Translations under genes and position numbers: made by a program
Part shown: positions 34,277 to 42,748 of the stretch, in pieces
How positions within the stretch are numbered: the first letter of the stretch is position 1
How the letters are laid out: each line of letters opens with the position of its first letter
The notes under the pieces: model-generated
What the model was told of the DNA's origin: nothing
What the model saw: the letters and a program-made list of their open reading frames with translations, nothing else
Database searches by the model: none
Assembly: GCA_949502025.1 (NCBI GenBank)
Contig: CATBCG010000029.1
Location: 1-45,336 of the forward strand
Direction of reading: 5' to 3'
Length of the DNA stretch: 45,336 bases
From: MGBC131033 sp910585655
GTDB lineage: Bacteria; Bacillota; Clostridia; Lachnospirales; Lachnospiraceae

Positions 34277-35308
34277 TCATTTCCATAAAAACGGCGGATA
34301 TGCTTCTAAATCCTCCCGTAAATATCTTGCTAAAAGCAATGCCTGTAAATAGGGAACCAATCCCCATGGAATTTTCTCTTCCAAATAAGGATGGGTAATA
34401 CATTCCTGTTTCTTTTCCTGCCAACTTTTTAAAAACTTTTTTCTGGCGTTATCCGTCATACGAACGGCGCCGCTTTCTGATAATTCAAAATCACTCGCAT
34501 TCATAATTCGATTGTTGATAACAGTCAGTACAAAACGATCTGCCATACACGGACGTAATTCTTCCATCAAATCCAATGCCAGTGAACTTCTCCCAGGTCT
34601 ATCCCGATGTAAAAATCCAACATAAGAATCCAAGCCAACACTTTCTAAAGCAGATGCACAGTCATTTGTCAATAGACTATATGCAAAAGAAAGCATGGCA
34701 TTTACATTATCCAAAGGAGGTCTTCTGCTTCTCTCATGAAAATAAAAAGCTTCCTTTTCACGTAAAATCATATCGTCAAAAACGCTGAAATACGCCGTTG
34801 CCGCCGCTCCTTCTAATCCCCGCAGCGAATCCAAAGAGGTTTCTGCCAACACATCTTTGATACGCGCTTTTATTATTTCAGAAGCATGTTGAAATTTTTC
34901 TTCTTGGATACGTAACTTATGGTCTCTCTTTGTCCTTTCTATACTCCATCTGGCATTGTATAGCTTTCCGGATATCATATAACGGGCAATCTTACAGCTT
35001 TCCTCTATATTATCTGCCAGACGGTATTGTTTTCTTCTAAGTAAAACATTTCCATTGACAATTCCCGTTACCCTTGCTAAAAATTTCCCTCTTGGAGTAC
35101 AAAATACGAAATTAATATTTCTTTGGACACAAGCTCCCATAAGAGCCGGAGAAGCTCCGGCATAAGAAAACGCAATAATTCCCTCTAAATTGTGCAGCGG
35201 AAACCGTGCAAGCTCTTCCTTTCCACGACTTACCACTACATTTTCCCCATCCAAGGATAAATAAGCATCCTCGGTGGTCAGAAATAAGGTATTTAGCAAA
35301 TGTCTCAT
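34277..35308 (-). CDS. cas1: CRISPR-associated endonuclease Cas1 (type I-C)
   Basis: Cas1 is the metal-dependent integrase of spacer acquisition. A frame begins at 35323, but the ATG at 35308 has GAGG 8 bases upstream and gives the usual I-C start M-R-H-L-L-N-T-L-F-L-T-T, so it is chosen (343 residues). The alpha-helical domain contains the L-x-G-x-E-G-A-A-A-x-x-Y region near 166-177, which carries the first metal-binding Glu, and the later His and acidic residues of the family. The start lies only 33 bases beyond the last (decayed) CRISPR repeat and no separate promoter was recognised, so it is probably transcribed through the array. Confidence 0.95.
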   Translation of the reverse strand: MRHLLNTLFLTTEDAYLSLDGENVVVSRGKEELARFPLHNLEGIIAFSYAGASPALMGACVQRNINFVFCTPRGKFLARVTGIVNGNVLLRRKQYRLADNIEESCKIARYMISGKLYNARWSIERTKRDHKLRIQEEKFQHASEIIKARIKDVLAETSLDSLRGLEGAAATAYFSVFDDMILREKEAFYFHERSRRPPLDNVNAMLSFAYSLLTNDCASALESVGLDSYVGFLHRDRPGRSSLALDLMEELRPCMADRFVLTVINNRIMNASDFELSESGAVRMTDNARKKFLKSWQEKKQECITHPYLEEKIPWGLVPYLQALLLARYLREDLEAYPPFLWK

Positions 35309-35341
35309 TTGTTTTCCTCTCATTTATGGTTTTATTTTTTG

Positions 35342-35371
35342 ATTTCTTACTCTCTTCATACAGAGAGAGAC
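35342..35371 (-). repeat. Decayed terminal CRISPR repeat
   Basis: This 30-base element keeps ATTTC, ACTCTCT and GAGAGAGAC of the array repeat. It has lost three bases (AACCC became TT), and its seven-base central part reads TCATACA instead of CCGTGTG. A 34-base spacer-sized stretch (35372-35405) separates it from the first perfect repeat. It is at the end opposite the leader, where old repeats usually decay. Confidence 0.8.
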
Positions 35372-35405
35372 GACCGGATGGCGTATATTACAGTGTGCCG
35401 CAAAT

Positions 35406-36844
35406 ATTTCAACCCACTCTCTCCGTGTGGAGAGAGACGGAAATGCTGGACAAGTTTACAATTTGCGGAATAATTTCAACCCACTCTCTCCGTGTGGAGA
35501 GAGACATCTTTATACACTCCTCCTTTGATATTTGCACAATTTCAACCCACTCTCTCCGTGTGGAGAGAGACAGGTGCAGCATCCGAGGTTTTGTCTGTTT
35601 TTATAATTTCAACCCACTCTCTCCGTGTGGAGAGAGACATTAGACGCATTTGCACTAAAAACCAGTCTATCGTATTTCAACCCACTCTCTCCGTGTGGAG
35701 AGAGACTACAAAAATCGTAGTCTAATGACGACAGGGCTTTTTATTTCAACCCACTCTCTCCGTGTGGAGAGAGACCATTGCCGTGGATTCGTTTGGTGAT
35801 TTTGACGATATTTCAACCCACTCTCTCCGTGTGGAGAGAGACCAGATAGTATCAGAGGATAGTCTGCAAAAAGCCGTATTTCAACCCACTCTCTCCGTGT
35901 GGAGAGAGACTCGTAAAGCGCTTTGTTACGTAGACGATTGGATATTTCAACCCACTCTCTCCGTGTGGAGAGAGACTTCAGCAAATTGGTATCCTCGTTT
36001 TACTGCACGTCATTTCAACCCACTCTCTCCGTGTGGAGAGAGACCCGGAGACGCCACTTTTGAAATGACGGCAAACATATTTCAACCCACTCTCTCCGTG
36101 TGGAGAGAGACTCTTAACTGTATAGCGCGTTCTATCTGTTTTTTGATTTCAACCCACTCTCTCCGTGTGGAGAGAGACAAAAACATTTAACCAATTAAAA
36201 TACTTACGCATATTTCAACCCACTCTCTCCGTGTGGAGAGAGACTTCTTTACCGTTATTGTTGAATAAATCAACTAAAATTTCAACCCACTCTCTCCGTG
36301 TGGAGAGAGACTTTTATCTTTGCTGCAACAGGTCTCAAACGCGATATTTCAACCCACTCTCTCCGTGTGGAGAGAGACACGGGAAGCCGCCTATAAAAAC
36401 AATCACATACGATTTCAACCCACTCTCTCCGTGTGGAGAGAGACCTAAATTTCTCAATTTCCGATTGAGCCTTTTGCATTTCAACCCACTCTCTCCGTGT
36501 GGAGAGAGACGTATTAAGGTGTACATGTCCACCGTATCAACGCTATTTCAACCCACTCTCTCCGTGTGGAGAGAGACTTTTAGGTCAAGAAAGACCTGGT
36601 GGAACATATAGATTTCAACCCACTCTCTCCGTGTGGAGAGAGACCCCACTGCGATACTTATTCAGTGCCTCAGGGACAATTTCAACCCACTCTCTCCGTG
36701 TGGAGAGAGACGAGGTTGAAAATCTTTATCGACTTGACGGAATGATTTCAACCCACTCTCTCCGTGTGGAGAGAGACCTGTGCGTTCACGCTCTCAACCT
36801 GCTGCGCCAAGATTTCAACCCACTCTCTCCGTGTGGAGAGAGAC
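35406..36844 (-). CRISPR. Type I-C CRISPR array: 22 identical 33-nt repeats, 21 spacers
   Basis: Twenty-two copies of a 33-base repeat begin at 35406, 35473, 35539, 35606, 35674, 35743, 35810, 35878, 35944, 36012, 36079, 36146, 36212, 36279, 36346, 36412, 36478, 36545, 36612, 36679, 36745 and 36812. I saw no variation between copies. Spacers are 33-36 bases and all differ. CTCTCTCC and GGAGAGAG form an 8-pair hairpin with a GTGT loop. Read on the minus strand the repeat ends GTTGAAAT, as in type I-C, and leaves TGGGTTGAAAT as an 11-base 5' handle after the stem. Transcription is therefore placed on the minus strand, from the cas4 side towards cas1. Hypothetical ORFs running through the array are artefacts. 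Confidence 0.98.
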
Positions 36845-37037
36845 TGCAAAAGTGCCTAATTTCCCCCATGCACTTTTGTATACTTACAACAAATTCCAAC
36901 CCCAAATTCCCTAATAAAATAGCTCCTCACCTATTTCCATTACAAAATTAGTAAAACATCCCTTTTTTACCCCATTTTTTCGGTGCGAACCTTCCAGGGA
37001 TTTGCTGTATGCTTCTACTTCGCACCATATATGTTCT
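36845..37037 (-). promoter_or_regulatory. CRISPR leader
   Basis: This 193-base AT-rich stretch lies between the cas4 stop codon and the newest repeat. It has two inverted repeats. GGTGCGAA (36982-36989) and TTCGCACC (37019-37026) enclose a segment that resembles the conserved leader motif of type I-C arrays. TGCAAAAGTGC (36845-36855) and GCACTTTTGTA (36870-36880), one mismatch, abut the first repeat. No convincing promoter hexamer pair was found, although TTGTAA and TATTTT occur 18 bases apart on the minus strand. Confidence 0.8.
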
Positions 37038-37697
37038 CTACTCCTCTGCTTCTAATCTTTCCTGTAAATAGCTTTGTACCGACTTTTTACGCAGCAATTT
37101 AGGAAGACAAAGTTCTTTTAGGGAGCATGCGTTACAGGATTTTCCTGGCTTTACTTTTGGGGTATAGCCTTTTTGATAATAGTGGTGCATTTCCTGGAAA
37201 CTATCCGTTACCTTTTGACGTAATTCCTCTGTAAAACATATCGCTTCACGCCTTTTGGTTTCTCCATAAAACAACGCTCCCTCCGGAATTTCACAGCAAA
37301 GCATTTCCTCTAAGCACATTGCCTGCGCGCAAAGCTGTAAAGCGTTTCCTTCTGTCGTACCAGGTGAGCCCCGTTTATATTCAACCGGATAGGGCATCCA
37401 TGTTCCTTCCTGATCCGGAAGGGAAATGCCATGTTCCAAACGGTGAAACTCCAATACATCACATTCTCCCGAAACGCCCATACTGGCAGAAAATACCCTC
37501 ATTCCTCTTGTAATAAGCAAATCCCCTCGTTTTTCTTTTATAGTCGGATCATGTGCTTTCTCATGCAGAATAGCGCCTTCTACTGTCCTGCGGTTCTCCG
37601 ACCATTGTTGCTCAATATGAATCAGCGCCCATTGTCTTCTGCAAAAGGAAAAATGTTCTATTCCGGAAATCAATAAATAGTCCTCTTCTTCATACAT
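37038..37697 (-). CDS. cas4: CRISPR-associated protein Cas4 (type I-C)
   Basis: Cas4 is an iron-sulfur RecB-type nuclease that trims prespacers and checks the PAM, acting with Cas1-Cas2. Two starts are possible. The inner ATG (37697) has GAGG 8 bases upstream, follows the cas7 stop closely and gives 219 residues, so I prefer it to 37715. One cluster cysteine lies near the N-terminus (F-S-F-C-R-R-Q) and three lie near the C-terminus (C-N-A-C-S-L-K-E-L-C). The nuclease motifs E-C-D-V-L-E and V-E-Y-K-R-G are in the middle. The gene is separated from cas1-cas2 by the whole CRISPR array, which is not the usual I-C order. Confidence 0.94.
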   Translation of the reverse strand: MYEEEDYLLISGIEHFSFCRRQWALIHIEQQWSENRRTVEGAILHEKAHDPTIKEKRGDLLITRGMRVFSASMGVSGECDVLEFHRLEHGISLPDQEGTWMPYPVEYKRGSPGTTEGNALQLCAQAMCLEEMLCCEIPEGALFYGETKRREAICFTEELRQKVTDSFQEMHHYYQKGYTPKVKPGKSCNACSLKELCLPKLLRKKSVQSYLQERLEAEE

Positions 37698-37699
37698 CC

Positions 37700-38578
37700 T
37701 TACATCCTCATACAAGTTACGCCGTCCGGCATTTCTCCAATCGAAACTTCATAATCCTGATAACTTCTCGGTGTCTCAACTGTTTCTTTTCGATGGATCT
37801 GAACTGCCTCAAATAATTTATACGCCGGCGCATTTCCTAACTCGCTGTCATGACGAAATACAATCAGCTCCCGTACTGCCATTTTTCCTCTGGCAGCAGA
37901 GTGATCATGCTCAAACATATTTAAAATTGCCTCCCAAAGAAGCTGTAAATCTTCCTCGGAAAATCCGGTTGTTTTTCTTGCCAGATTTGCGGAAACATAC
38001 CCTTCGCAACGATATAAACCGTACGGCACCACATATTTCCGACCCATCTCCGTTCCCTTTTTTTCGGCGTCCTCTTCGGTTGTAATCGCTACACGGGTAA
38101 TGGTCACTTCCTGTGGTACGATGGGATCGATGCTTCTGGCAAATCCTAACTGAACCGGACCACGAACCTGCCCGCAATTTAAATGTTCTTTTACAAAGGT
38201 AGTCATCACCGCTCCAAAAGCGCGAATATCATAAAAGTTTTGGCACATCCAGTCCCGAAGCTTTCGATCCAAATCCGGATCCTCTTTCTTTTTTGCCTTG
38301 ATGGTTTTATCCGTTACATCATTGGCTATATAGGCTTCGTTATCGCTACGGTTTAACGGAACTCCATCTTTAATATAAATCCGGTATCCTGTTCCGTCTT
38401 CCTTAACCGTTTCTACATAATTACGGATTTTCCGCTTCAAACAAACATCTGTTACAAGCCCAAGCCCTGTCTCCGGATCGACCCTTGGCATATTTCCGGC
38501 ATCCGGATCTCCATTGGGATTTCCATTTTCCACATCAAATAAAATCACAAATTCATAACGGTTTTTAATGGCTTCCAT
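37700..38578 (-). CDS. cas7: Cas7 (Csd2) backbone subunit, type I-C
   Basis: Csd2 forms the multi-copy backbone of the I-C Cascade complex that coats the crRNA spacer. The 292-residue protein starts with the family's N-R-Y-E-F-V-I-L-F-D-V-E-N-G-N-P-N-G-D-P-D, includes a D-V-C-L-K-R-K-I-R-N-Y segment, and ends with the I-G-x-x-P-D-G-V ending common in Csd2. It follows cas8c by 29 bases and precedes cas4 with almost no gap. The Gly-rich stretch near residues 14-24 is an RRM-type feature seen in Cas7. Confidence 0.96.
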   Translation of the reverse strand: MEAIKNRYEFVILFDVENGNPNGDPDAGNMPRVDPETGLGLVTDVCLKRKIRNYVETVKEDGTGYRIYIKDGVPLNRSDNEAYIANDVTDKTIKAKKKEDPDLDRKLRDWMCQNFYDIRAFGAVMTTFVKEHLNCGQVRGPVQLGFARSIDPIVPQEVTITRVAITTEEDAEKKGTEMGRKYVVPYGLYRCEGYVSANLARKTTGFSEEDLQLLWEAILNMFEHDHSAARGKMAVRELIVFRHDSELGNAPAYKLFEAVQIHRKETVETPRSYQDYEVSIGEMPDGVTCMRM

Positions 38579-38607
38579 TTCTTTTCCTCCACTCTTTTAT
38601 ACTTTTC

Positions 38608-40434
38608 TTATGGCGTTTCCTTTGTTTTTTCTTCGTTCTGTTCGGTCTCTTTCGGCTCATAACGGACAATCGTCTGCTGGTAGTATCCTAACTGAAACGC
38701 TCCCTGCTGCGGCAAATTTAATTTTGACGGATAGGCTTCCCCTAAGCGGTTCATCACCTCTTCTAACTGCTTTTCCAGTTTTATCTGTAAGCCCTTTTTC
38801 TCTCCCCCAATCTTTTTTAAATGCTTCTGCGCCAGGTTGACCAAAACCGGAAATACCGCCGCCGGCGTTGCGGAAGCTGCGTTAAAATATTTGTCCCGAA
38901 TCGTACTGTTTAGCCCTGGATTGGCTGTGGATTGTATTCCCTCTAAAATAGAAAAAAGCCGCCCTAGCTGATAGGGAATGTTATTGCTTTCTTTGTTTAA
39001 TGACACCGTTAAAACCTCCTTTTCTGGTATATCTTTATTTGGATTTTTTAAATAATAAGCTTTGATAATCGCCGCCCGCCCTCTTGTTATTTTATGCTCT
39101 GCCCGAATCCGAAGCAGGACTCCATGAAGCAGGGTCGCCGGATAAGGCGTTCCCTTTAAAACCGCCTCAAGCACTTCCCCTGCCAGCTTTGGAAGGACTG
39201 TTTTCTCCTTTGCATTTTGATTGACCGTTTCATTTAACAATTTCCATAACGGAATCGTTTCAAACTGGTCAGACGACGGTCTTTGAATCCGCAGCCTTTC
39301 TTGATGCGCCTGGGCATTTTCCAATATCTTTCCAAAAGAATTCCGCAGGAAAAAGCGAACGGATAACCTGGCGGCATTCGGTGAAATTCCAAGGATATAA
39401 AAAGGCTTTGCCGGATCCAGCTTTTGCTCTTCCATCTGAACGCTCTTTCCGCGAATCAAGGATGTCAGCATATCATTTAGTTCTTTTTCTGTATAAGAGG
39501 AATCATCTCCGAACAAAAAATATCCCATCAATCCCGGATATTCCTCCTCCGCCCCGTCTGCCCAACACAATACGGTAGTGTCGCCAATACGATGTACGAA
39601 TTCCTTTTGAGAAATCAGATGATTCAACGCCGTTCCATAGGCAAACGCAGCATATTCACTGGTCGGCGCGTTATAGCCTTGTTCCTGACCATAAGAGCAA
39701 AAGGCTGGCGCATTATAGGAAACCAAAGAAGCTCCGCTTGACTGCGCCCCTGGAATCCCTTTAATAGACGGATGTAAGACAGCCACAGTAGCCTTCTGCC
39801 CCGTTACCAGACAAATCTTTGTTTCTTTTCCTTCTATATCGGTACAATGCCGCTGCCATGCCTCTCGTATTTCCGGCACTTCATGAAGATAGGTAATCTG
39901 TCCGTTTCCTATATAACGAAAAACCAAATTGGCTCCGCCCATTATTTCGGTAAGTTCTTCTTGCCCAAAATCCTCTAATCCTGACAGATGCTCCTCCGCC
40001 TGAGAAGGTTCCCAATTTTTAAAAAACTGCAAAAGTGCCTTTCCCTCTGGAGCTTCTACGTTTTCTAACAGTTGTTCATGCAGCTTTCGACAAGCTTCAA
40101 AGCAATTTTTAGCACGTTCCGGATTCTCTTTGTTATCAAAGCCTAACAAATAAGAAACGTTATCCCACAAAAAATTCGAGGCAATATTGACGCTTCTTTT
40201 CACTGCTGCAGGCAGCTTCATCGTCCGTGGAACCCAGGATTTTATGATCTCTACTTCTTTTTTCTTTTTCTTTTCTGTCTCTACCTCCCTTTTTACGGAT
40301 ACAATCCGGCACAGCGTTCCTTCTTCATTCAAATACAGTGCATAGGAGACGTTTTGTATCCCCCAGCCATAAGAAGGTACTTTATCCTTAGCCGCCATAT
40401 CCTCATAATATTTTACAAGTGCTTGTAGGATCAT
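38608..40434 (-). CDS. cas8c: Cas8c (Csd1) large subunit, type I-C
   Basis: Cas8c is the large subunit of the I-C Cascade and recognises the PAM. In several I-C systems the cas8c gene also yields a small Cas11c from an internal start. A frame extends to 40608, but the ATG at 40434 overlaps the cas5 stop by 4 bases and gives the normal start M-I-L-Q-A-L-V-K-Y-Y-E-D and 608 residues, so it is chosen. The Y-G-W-G near residue 22 and the central C-L-V-T-G-Q-K-A segment match the family. No frameshift was seen. Whether an internal Cas11c start exists was not resolved. Confidence 0.95.
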   Translation of the reverse strand: MILQALVKYYEDMAAKDKVPSYGWGIQNVSYALYLNEEGTLCRIVSVKREVETEKKKKKEVEIIKSWVPRTMKLPAAVKRSVNIASNFLWDNVSYLLGFDNKENPERAKNCFEACRKLHEQLLENVEAPEGKALLQFFKNWEPSQAEEHLSGLEDFGQEELTEIMGGANLVFRYIGNGQITYLHEVPEIREAWQRHCTDIEGKETKICLVTGQKATVAVLHPSIKGIPGAQSSGASLVSYNAPAFCSYGQEQGYNAPTSEYAAFAYGTALNHLISQKEFVHRIGDTTVLCWADGAEEEYPGLMGYFLFGDDSSYTEKELNDMLTSLIRGKSVQMEEQKLDPAKPFYILGISPNAARLSVRFFLRNSFGKILENAQAHQERLRIQRPSSDQFETIPLWKLLNETVNQNAKEKTVLPKLAGEVLEAVLKGTPYPATLLHGVLLRIRAEHKITRGRAAIIKAYYLKNPNKDIPEKEVLTVSLNKESNNIPYQLGRLFSILEGIQSTANPGLNSTIRDKYFNAASATPAAVFPVLVNLAQKHLKKIGGEKKGLQIKLEKQLEEVMNRLGEAYPSKLNLPQQGAFQLGYYQQTIVRYEPKETEQNEEKTKETP

Positions 40435-41093
40435 CCTTTCACCTCCTGGCTGTTTCGCGCCGGAACTTCGATTTTGCCGTTTTTCATCACTGCCCGGAAA
40501 AACAGCGGCTGAATCTGTTCGGGATTTGAATAATCCATATCCCAAAGCATATATCCTAAATCCCGTTCTCCCTCTAATTCCTTCGGGCAAGCCGGAAGCT
40601 CCTCGCATAGCTTAAAATGAGCCGGAAATTCCCTTGTTCCAAAGTAAGGAGTATGAAAAGCCTGTCCTTTGGAAATACGTCGCTTTAAAATATCCTGAAA
40701 CTTTCCGGGATTATCCCCTGGCGCTGCCATAGAAGTCATATCAAAATGACTTTCAATCACATAATGTACATTTTTTAATACCATCGCTGCCCGTTGCTGG
40801 ATGTTCTCCGAAGTCGCCATCCACAACTCTCCCTTTCCCCGCTCCATAACCGTCCTTACGTTTCTGGCGCTGATGACAGAACTGACTTCATTTCGTCGGA
40901 TATTGGTAAATTGAATCGGCGCGCAGACATAAATCCGGTCAATCTTATAATGCAGCCCCGGATGCCAAAAAATCGCATCCAAAATTCCACGAGCGGCGGA
41001 AGGAGTGATGACGTCGTAGCTTACTCGTTCTGTCTTTAGTTCCGGTCTGGAGAAAAGGGCATAATCCCCCCATACTTCCAGGCGAATTGACAT
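40431..41093 (-). CDS. cas5: Cas5 (Cas5d/Cas5c), pre-crRNA processing subunit, type I-C
   Basis: In type I-C systems, which lack Cas6, Cas5 cuts the pre-crRNA at the base of the repeat hairpin and holds the 5' handle. The start at 41093, with AAGGGGG upstream, gives 220 residues and the typical opening M-S-I-R-L-E-V-W-G-D-Y-A-L-F-S-R-P-E. The family's G-Q-A-F-H-T-P-Y-F-G-T-R-E-F-P-A segment lies near residue 150. It is the first gene of the cas operon here, where cas3 normally comes first, and has its own promoter 36 bases upstream. Its stop overlaps cas8c. Confidence 0.95.
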   Translation of the reverse strand: MSIRLEVWGDYALFSRPELKTERVSYDVITPSAARGILDAIFWHPGLHYKIDRIYVCAPIQFTNIRRNEVSSVISARNVRTVMERGKGELWMATSENIQQRAAMVLKNVHYVIESHFDMTSMAAPGDNPGKFQDILKRRISKGQAFHTPYFGTREFPAHFKLCEELPACPKELEGERDLGYMLWDMDYSNPEQIQPLFFRAVMKNGKIEVPARNSQEVKG

Positions 41094-41128
41094 GTAAGAT
41101 TCCCCCTTGCTTCCTTTATTTACCATAA

Positions 41129-41157
41129 ATTATACCGTGTATTTTCCCCTGCGTCAA
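41129..41157 (-). promoter_or_regulatory. Near-consensus sigma-A promoter of the cas operon
   Basis: On the minus strand TTGACG (41157-41152) and a perfect TATAAT (41134-41129) are separated by exactly 17 bases, 36 bases before the cas5 ATG. It shows that cas5 is the natural first gene of this transcript. Confidence 0.85.
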
Positions 41158-41285
41158 CGACAAATAATTCCTCCATTCATCCTTTCTCTCACCCATTCGC
41201 CAAGTTCCGTCACACACAGCAGCGTCACAATCAAAAATCCTCTGTTTAAACCGCTTATGACCTATTTTTTTGTCAAATCTGCACG

Positions 41286-41693
41286 CCCATCCAAATCAGT
41301 GTTTATGATTACCGTCTTTATATTGCAAACTGTGGAAAGCTGCCGGAAAACTGAACCATCGACAGTTTAATGTCCAAACATGCGTCCCGTCCATATAACC
41401 CCTCTATTGCTAATGTATATTATTTGGCTGGTCTCATTGAAAGCTGGGGACGCGGTATCGAAAAAATTTGTCAAGCTTGCAAAGAGGACGGCTCACCACT
41501 ACCAGAATACACAATTCATCCTGGCGATATTATGATTCAATTCATTGCTGCCGAAGACCGAATCGTGCGCACTTCTCTCGACAAGGTGACTGAAAATTTC
41601 CTGTTAGGACGCTCAGAAACTCAGAACCAAGATCCTAGGCTGCTGGTAAATGCTACAGACCGACGGTTCCAAATGGCTGGCATTCCTTTCTGA
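41286..41693 (+). pseudogene. Fragment of RecG-like/AlbA-type ATP-binding protein
   Basis: The translated frame P-I-Q-I-S-V-Y-D-Y, then G-K-L-P-E-N, then an in-frame TGA at 41352-41354 in place of the usual Trp, then T-I-D-S-L-M-S-K-H-A-S-R-P-Y-N-P, matches the HATPase_c_4 region of large ATP-binding regulators often labelled RecG-like. It continues with I-E-S-W-G-R-G-I-E-K-I and H-P-G-D-I-M-I-Q-F. The N-terminal AlbA_2 domain is gone and the C-terminus after about 41580 is not recognisable. The ATG at 41370 opens a 107-codon frame that is only the tail of this fragment. The rest of the 41160-41285 gap holds nothing I recognise. Confidence 0.7.
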
Positions 41694-41703
41694 AAGCGAA
41701 TAA

Positions 41704-41746
41704 AACAACTCCGACGCTCAGTATGATACCGGGCGCCGTAGTTGTT
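41704..41746 (-). terminator. Probable terminator of the FtsX-type permease unit
   Basis: AACAACTCCGACGC and GCGCCGTAGTTGTT are inverse complements except at two positions, with a 15-base loop. On the minus strand the hairpin runs into TTGTTTTATT. Confidence 0.55.
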
Positions 41747-41791
41747 GATTATTCAGTTGTAGGGAACACTCTATTGCCAGGTGGTTATCTC

Positions 41792-42748
41792 TCAAATCCC
41801 ATGCCATTCTTTATGATAAGAACGCTGTAGTTTTATGGTATCCACAATGGACAGTTTTCCGATTTTTTTGATTGACCGTCTGATCGCCAGCGCCGCAGAG
41901 CCGAAACATAAAACGACGATCAGCAATAGGGATACAGCCGGAAGCTGCCAGCTGGTCCCCCATTTACTGGCAATCCGGAACTGGAACATCATTTTATTTA
42001 ACGGAAGCCCTAGGACGCATCCGGTGACACATCCCAATACTGCATAGGTGACTGCTTCTGCAGCAATCATCTTATAGAGTTGCCCGGCTCCCATACCAAT
42101 AGAACGCATCACGCCATACTGCCGTGTTCTTGCCGCCACACTGGCATTCATACTGTTAAAGATATTGAACACGATGAGCAGCGCAATGATGAGCAGGAAC
42201 CCGTAAATGAACACCGCTCCTGTATAATAGGAACTCTGGGATTCCGAATTTGACAGACGTTTATCTGCAATTGAGCTATCCGGTGGAAAGAGGTTTCGTA
42301 TCGCTGATACTGTCTCGTCACTGCCGCTGCCTGTAAGCTGTATATCCACAGCTGTATAGCCTGCCATACCAATGCTCTCTGTAAACAGCCGTTCTGAGCA
42401 TATGATGTATCCAAGGCTTCCGCCCTCACTTGACGCATTTGTGGACGAAAGGATTCCCGCAATCCTCACCTGTTTCTCCCCCAAAGGCGTATAGAGCATC
42501 ACAGTGTCCCCGGCTTTCCATTGCATGCCGTCTCGGTAGGTGACTAAGATATCCCCGGTCCCTCCCTGCACAGACTCGGTATTCCCCTCGTTCAGTTCCT
42601 CTTCTGCCCATTTGAACTCAACCATTACCTGGAAAGACAGGAAAAGCATGATGCTGATGGCAAAGGAACAGGTCATCAGGAATAAATTCTTTTTCCCGGA
42701 CAAAGCATGGAACAGCTTCGTATTCCTCCTGCGCCATAATCTCATCAT
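41792..42748 (-). pseudogene. N-terminally truncated FtsX/MacB-type ABC permease
   Basis: The 318-codon frame encodes only the second half of an FtsX-like permease. There is one membrane segment (about 22-45), a short extracytoplasmic part with the repeated-domain motif K-A-G-D-T-V-M-L-Y-T-P-L-G-E, and then three membrane helices, including the N-I-F-N-S-M-N-A-S-V-A-A-R-T-R-Q-Y-G-V-M-R-S-I-G-M signature. Full-length relatives have about 650-850 residues with a first set of helices. The beginning (about 42700-42748) overlaps the truncated histidine kinase in another frame, so a deletion fused the two genes. The partner ATPase is absent. It may be translated, but a working transporter is unlikely. 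Confidence 0.75.

Noticed and set aside
35206..36951. Several open frames of 65-150 codons on both strands across the CRISPR array, with repeating protein motifs
   Set aside because: They are translations of the 33-base repeat and its spacers. The repeated peptides come from the repeat, not from a gene family.
36843..40040. A 15-base identity between the CRISPR leader (36843-36857) and cas8c (40026-40040)
   Set aside because: A match of this length is expected about once by chance between any two places in a 45-kb window, and the surrounding bases do not match.
40435..40608. A 58-residue N-terminal extension of Cas8c
   Set aside because: It is the out-of-frame shadow of cas5. The ATG at 40434 gives the conserved Cas8c start.
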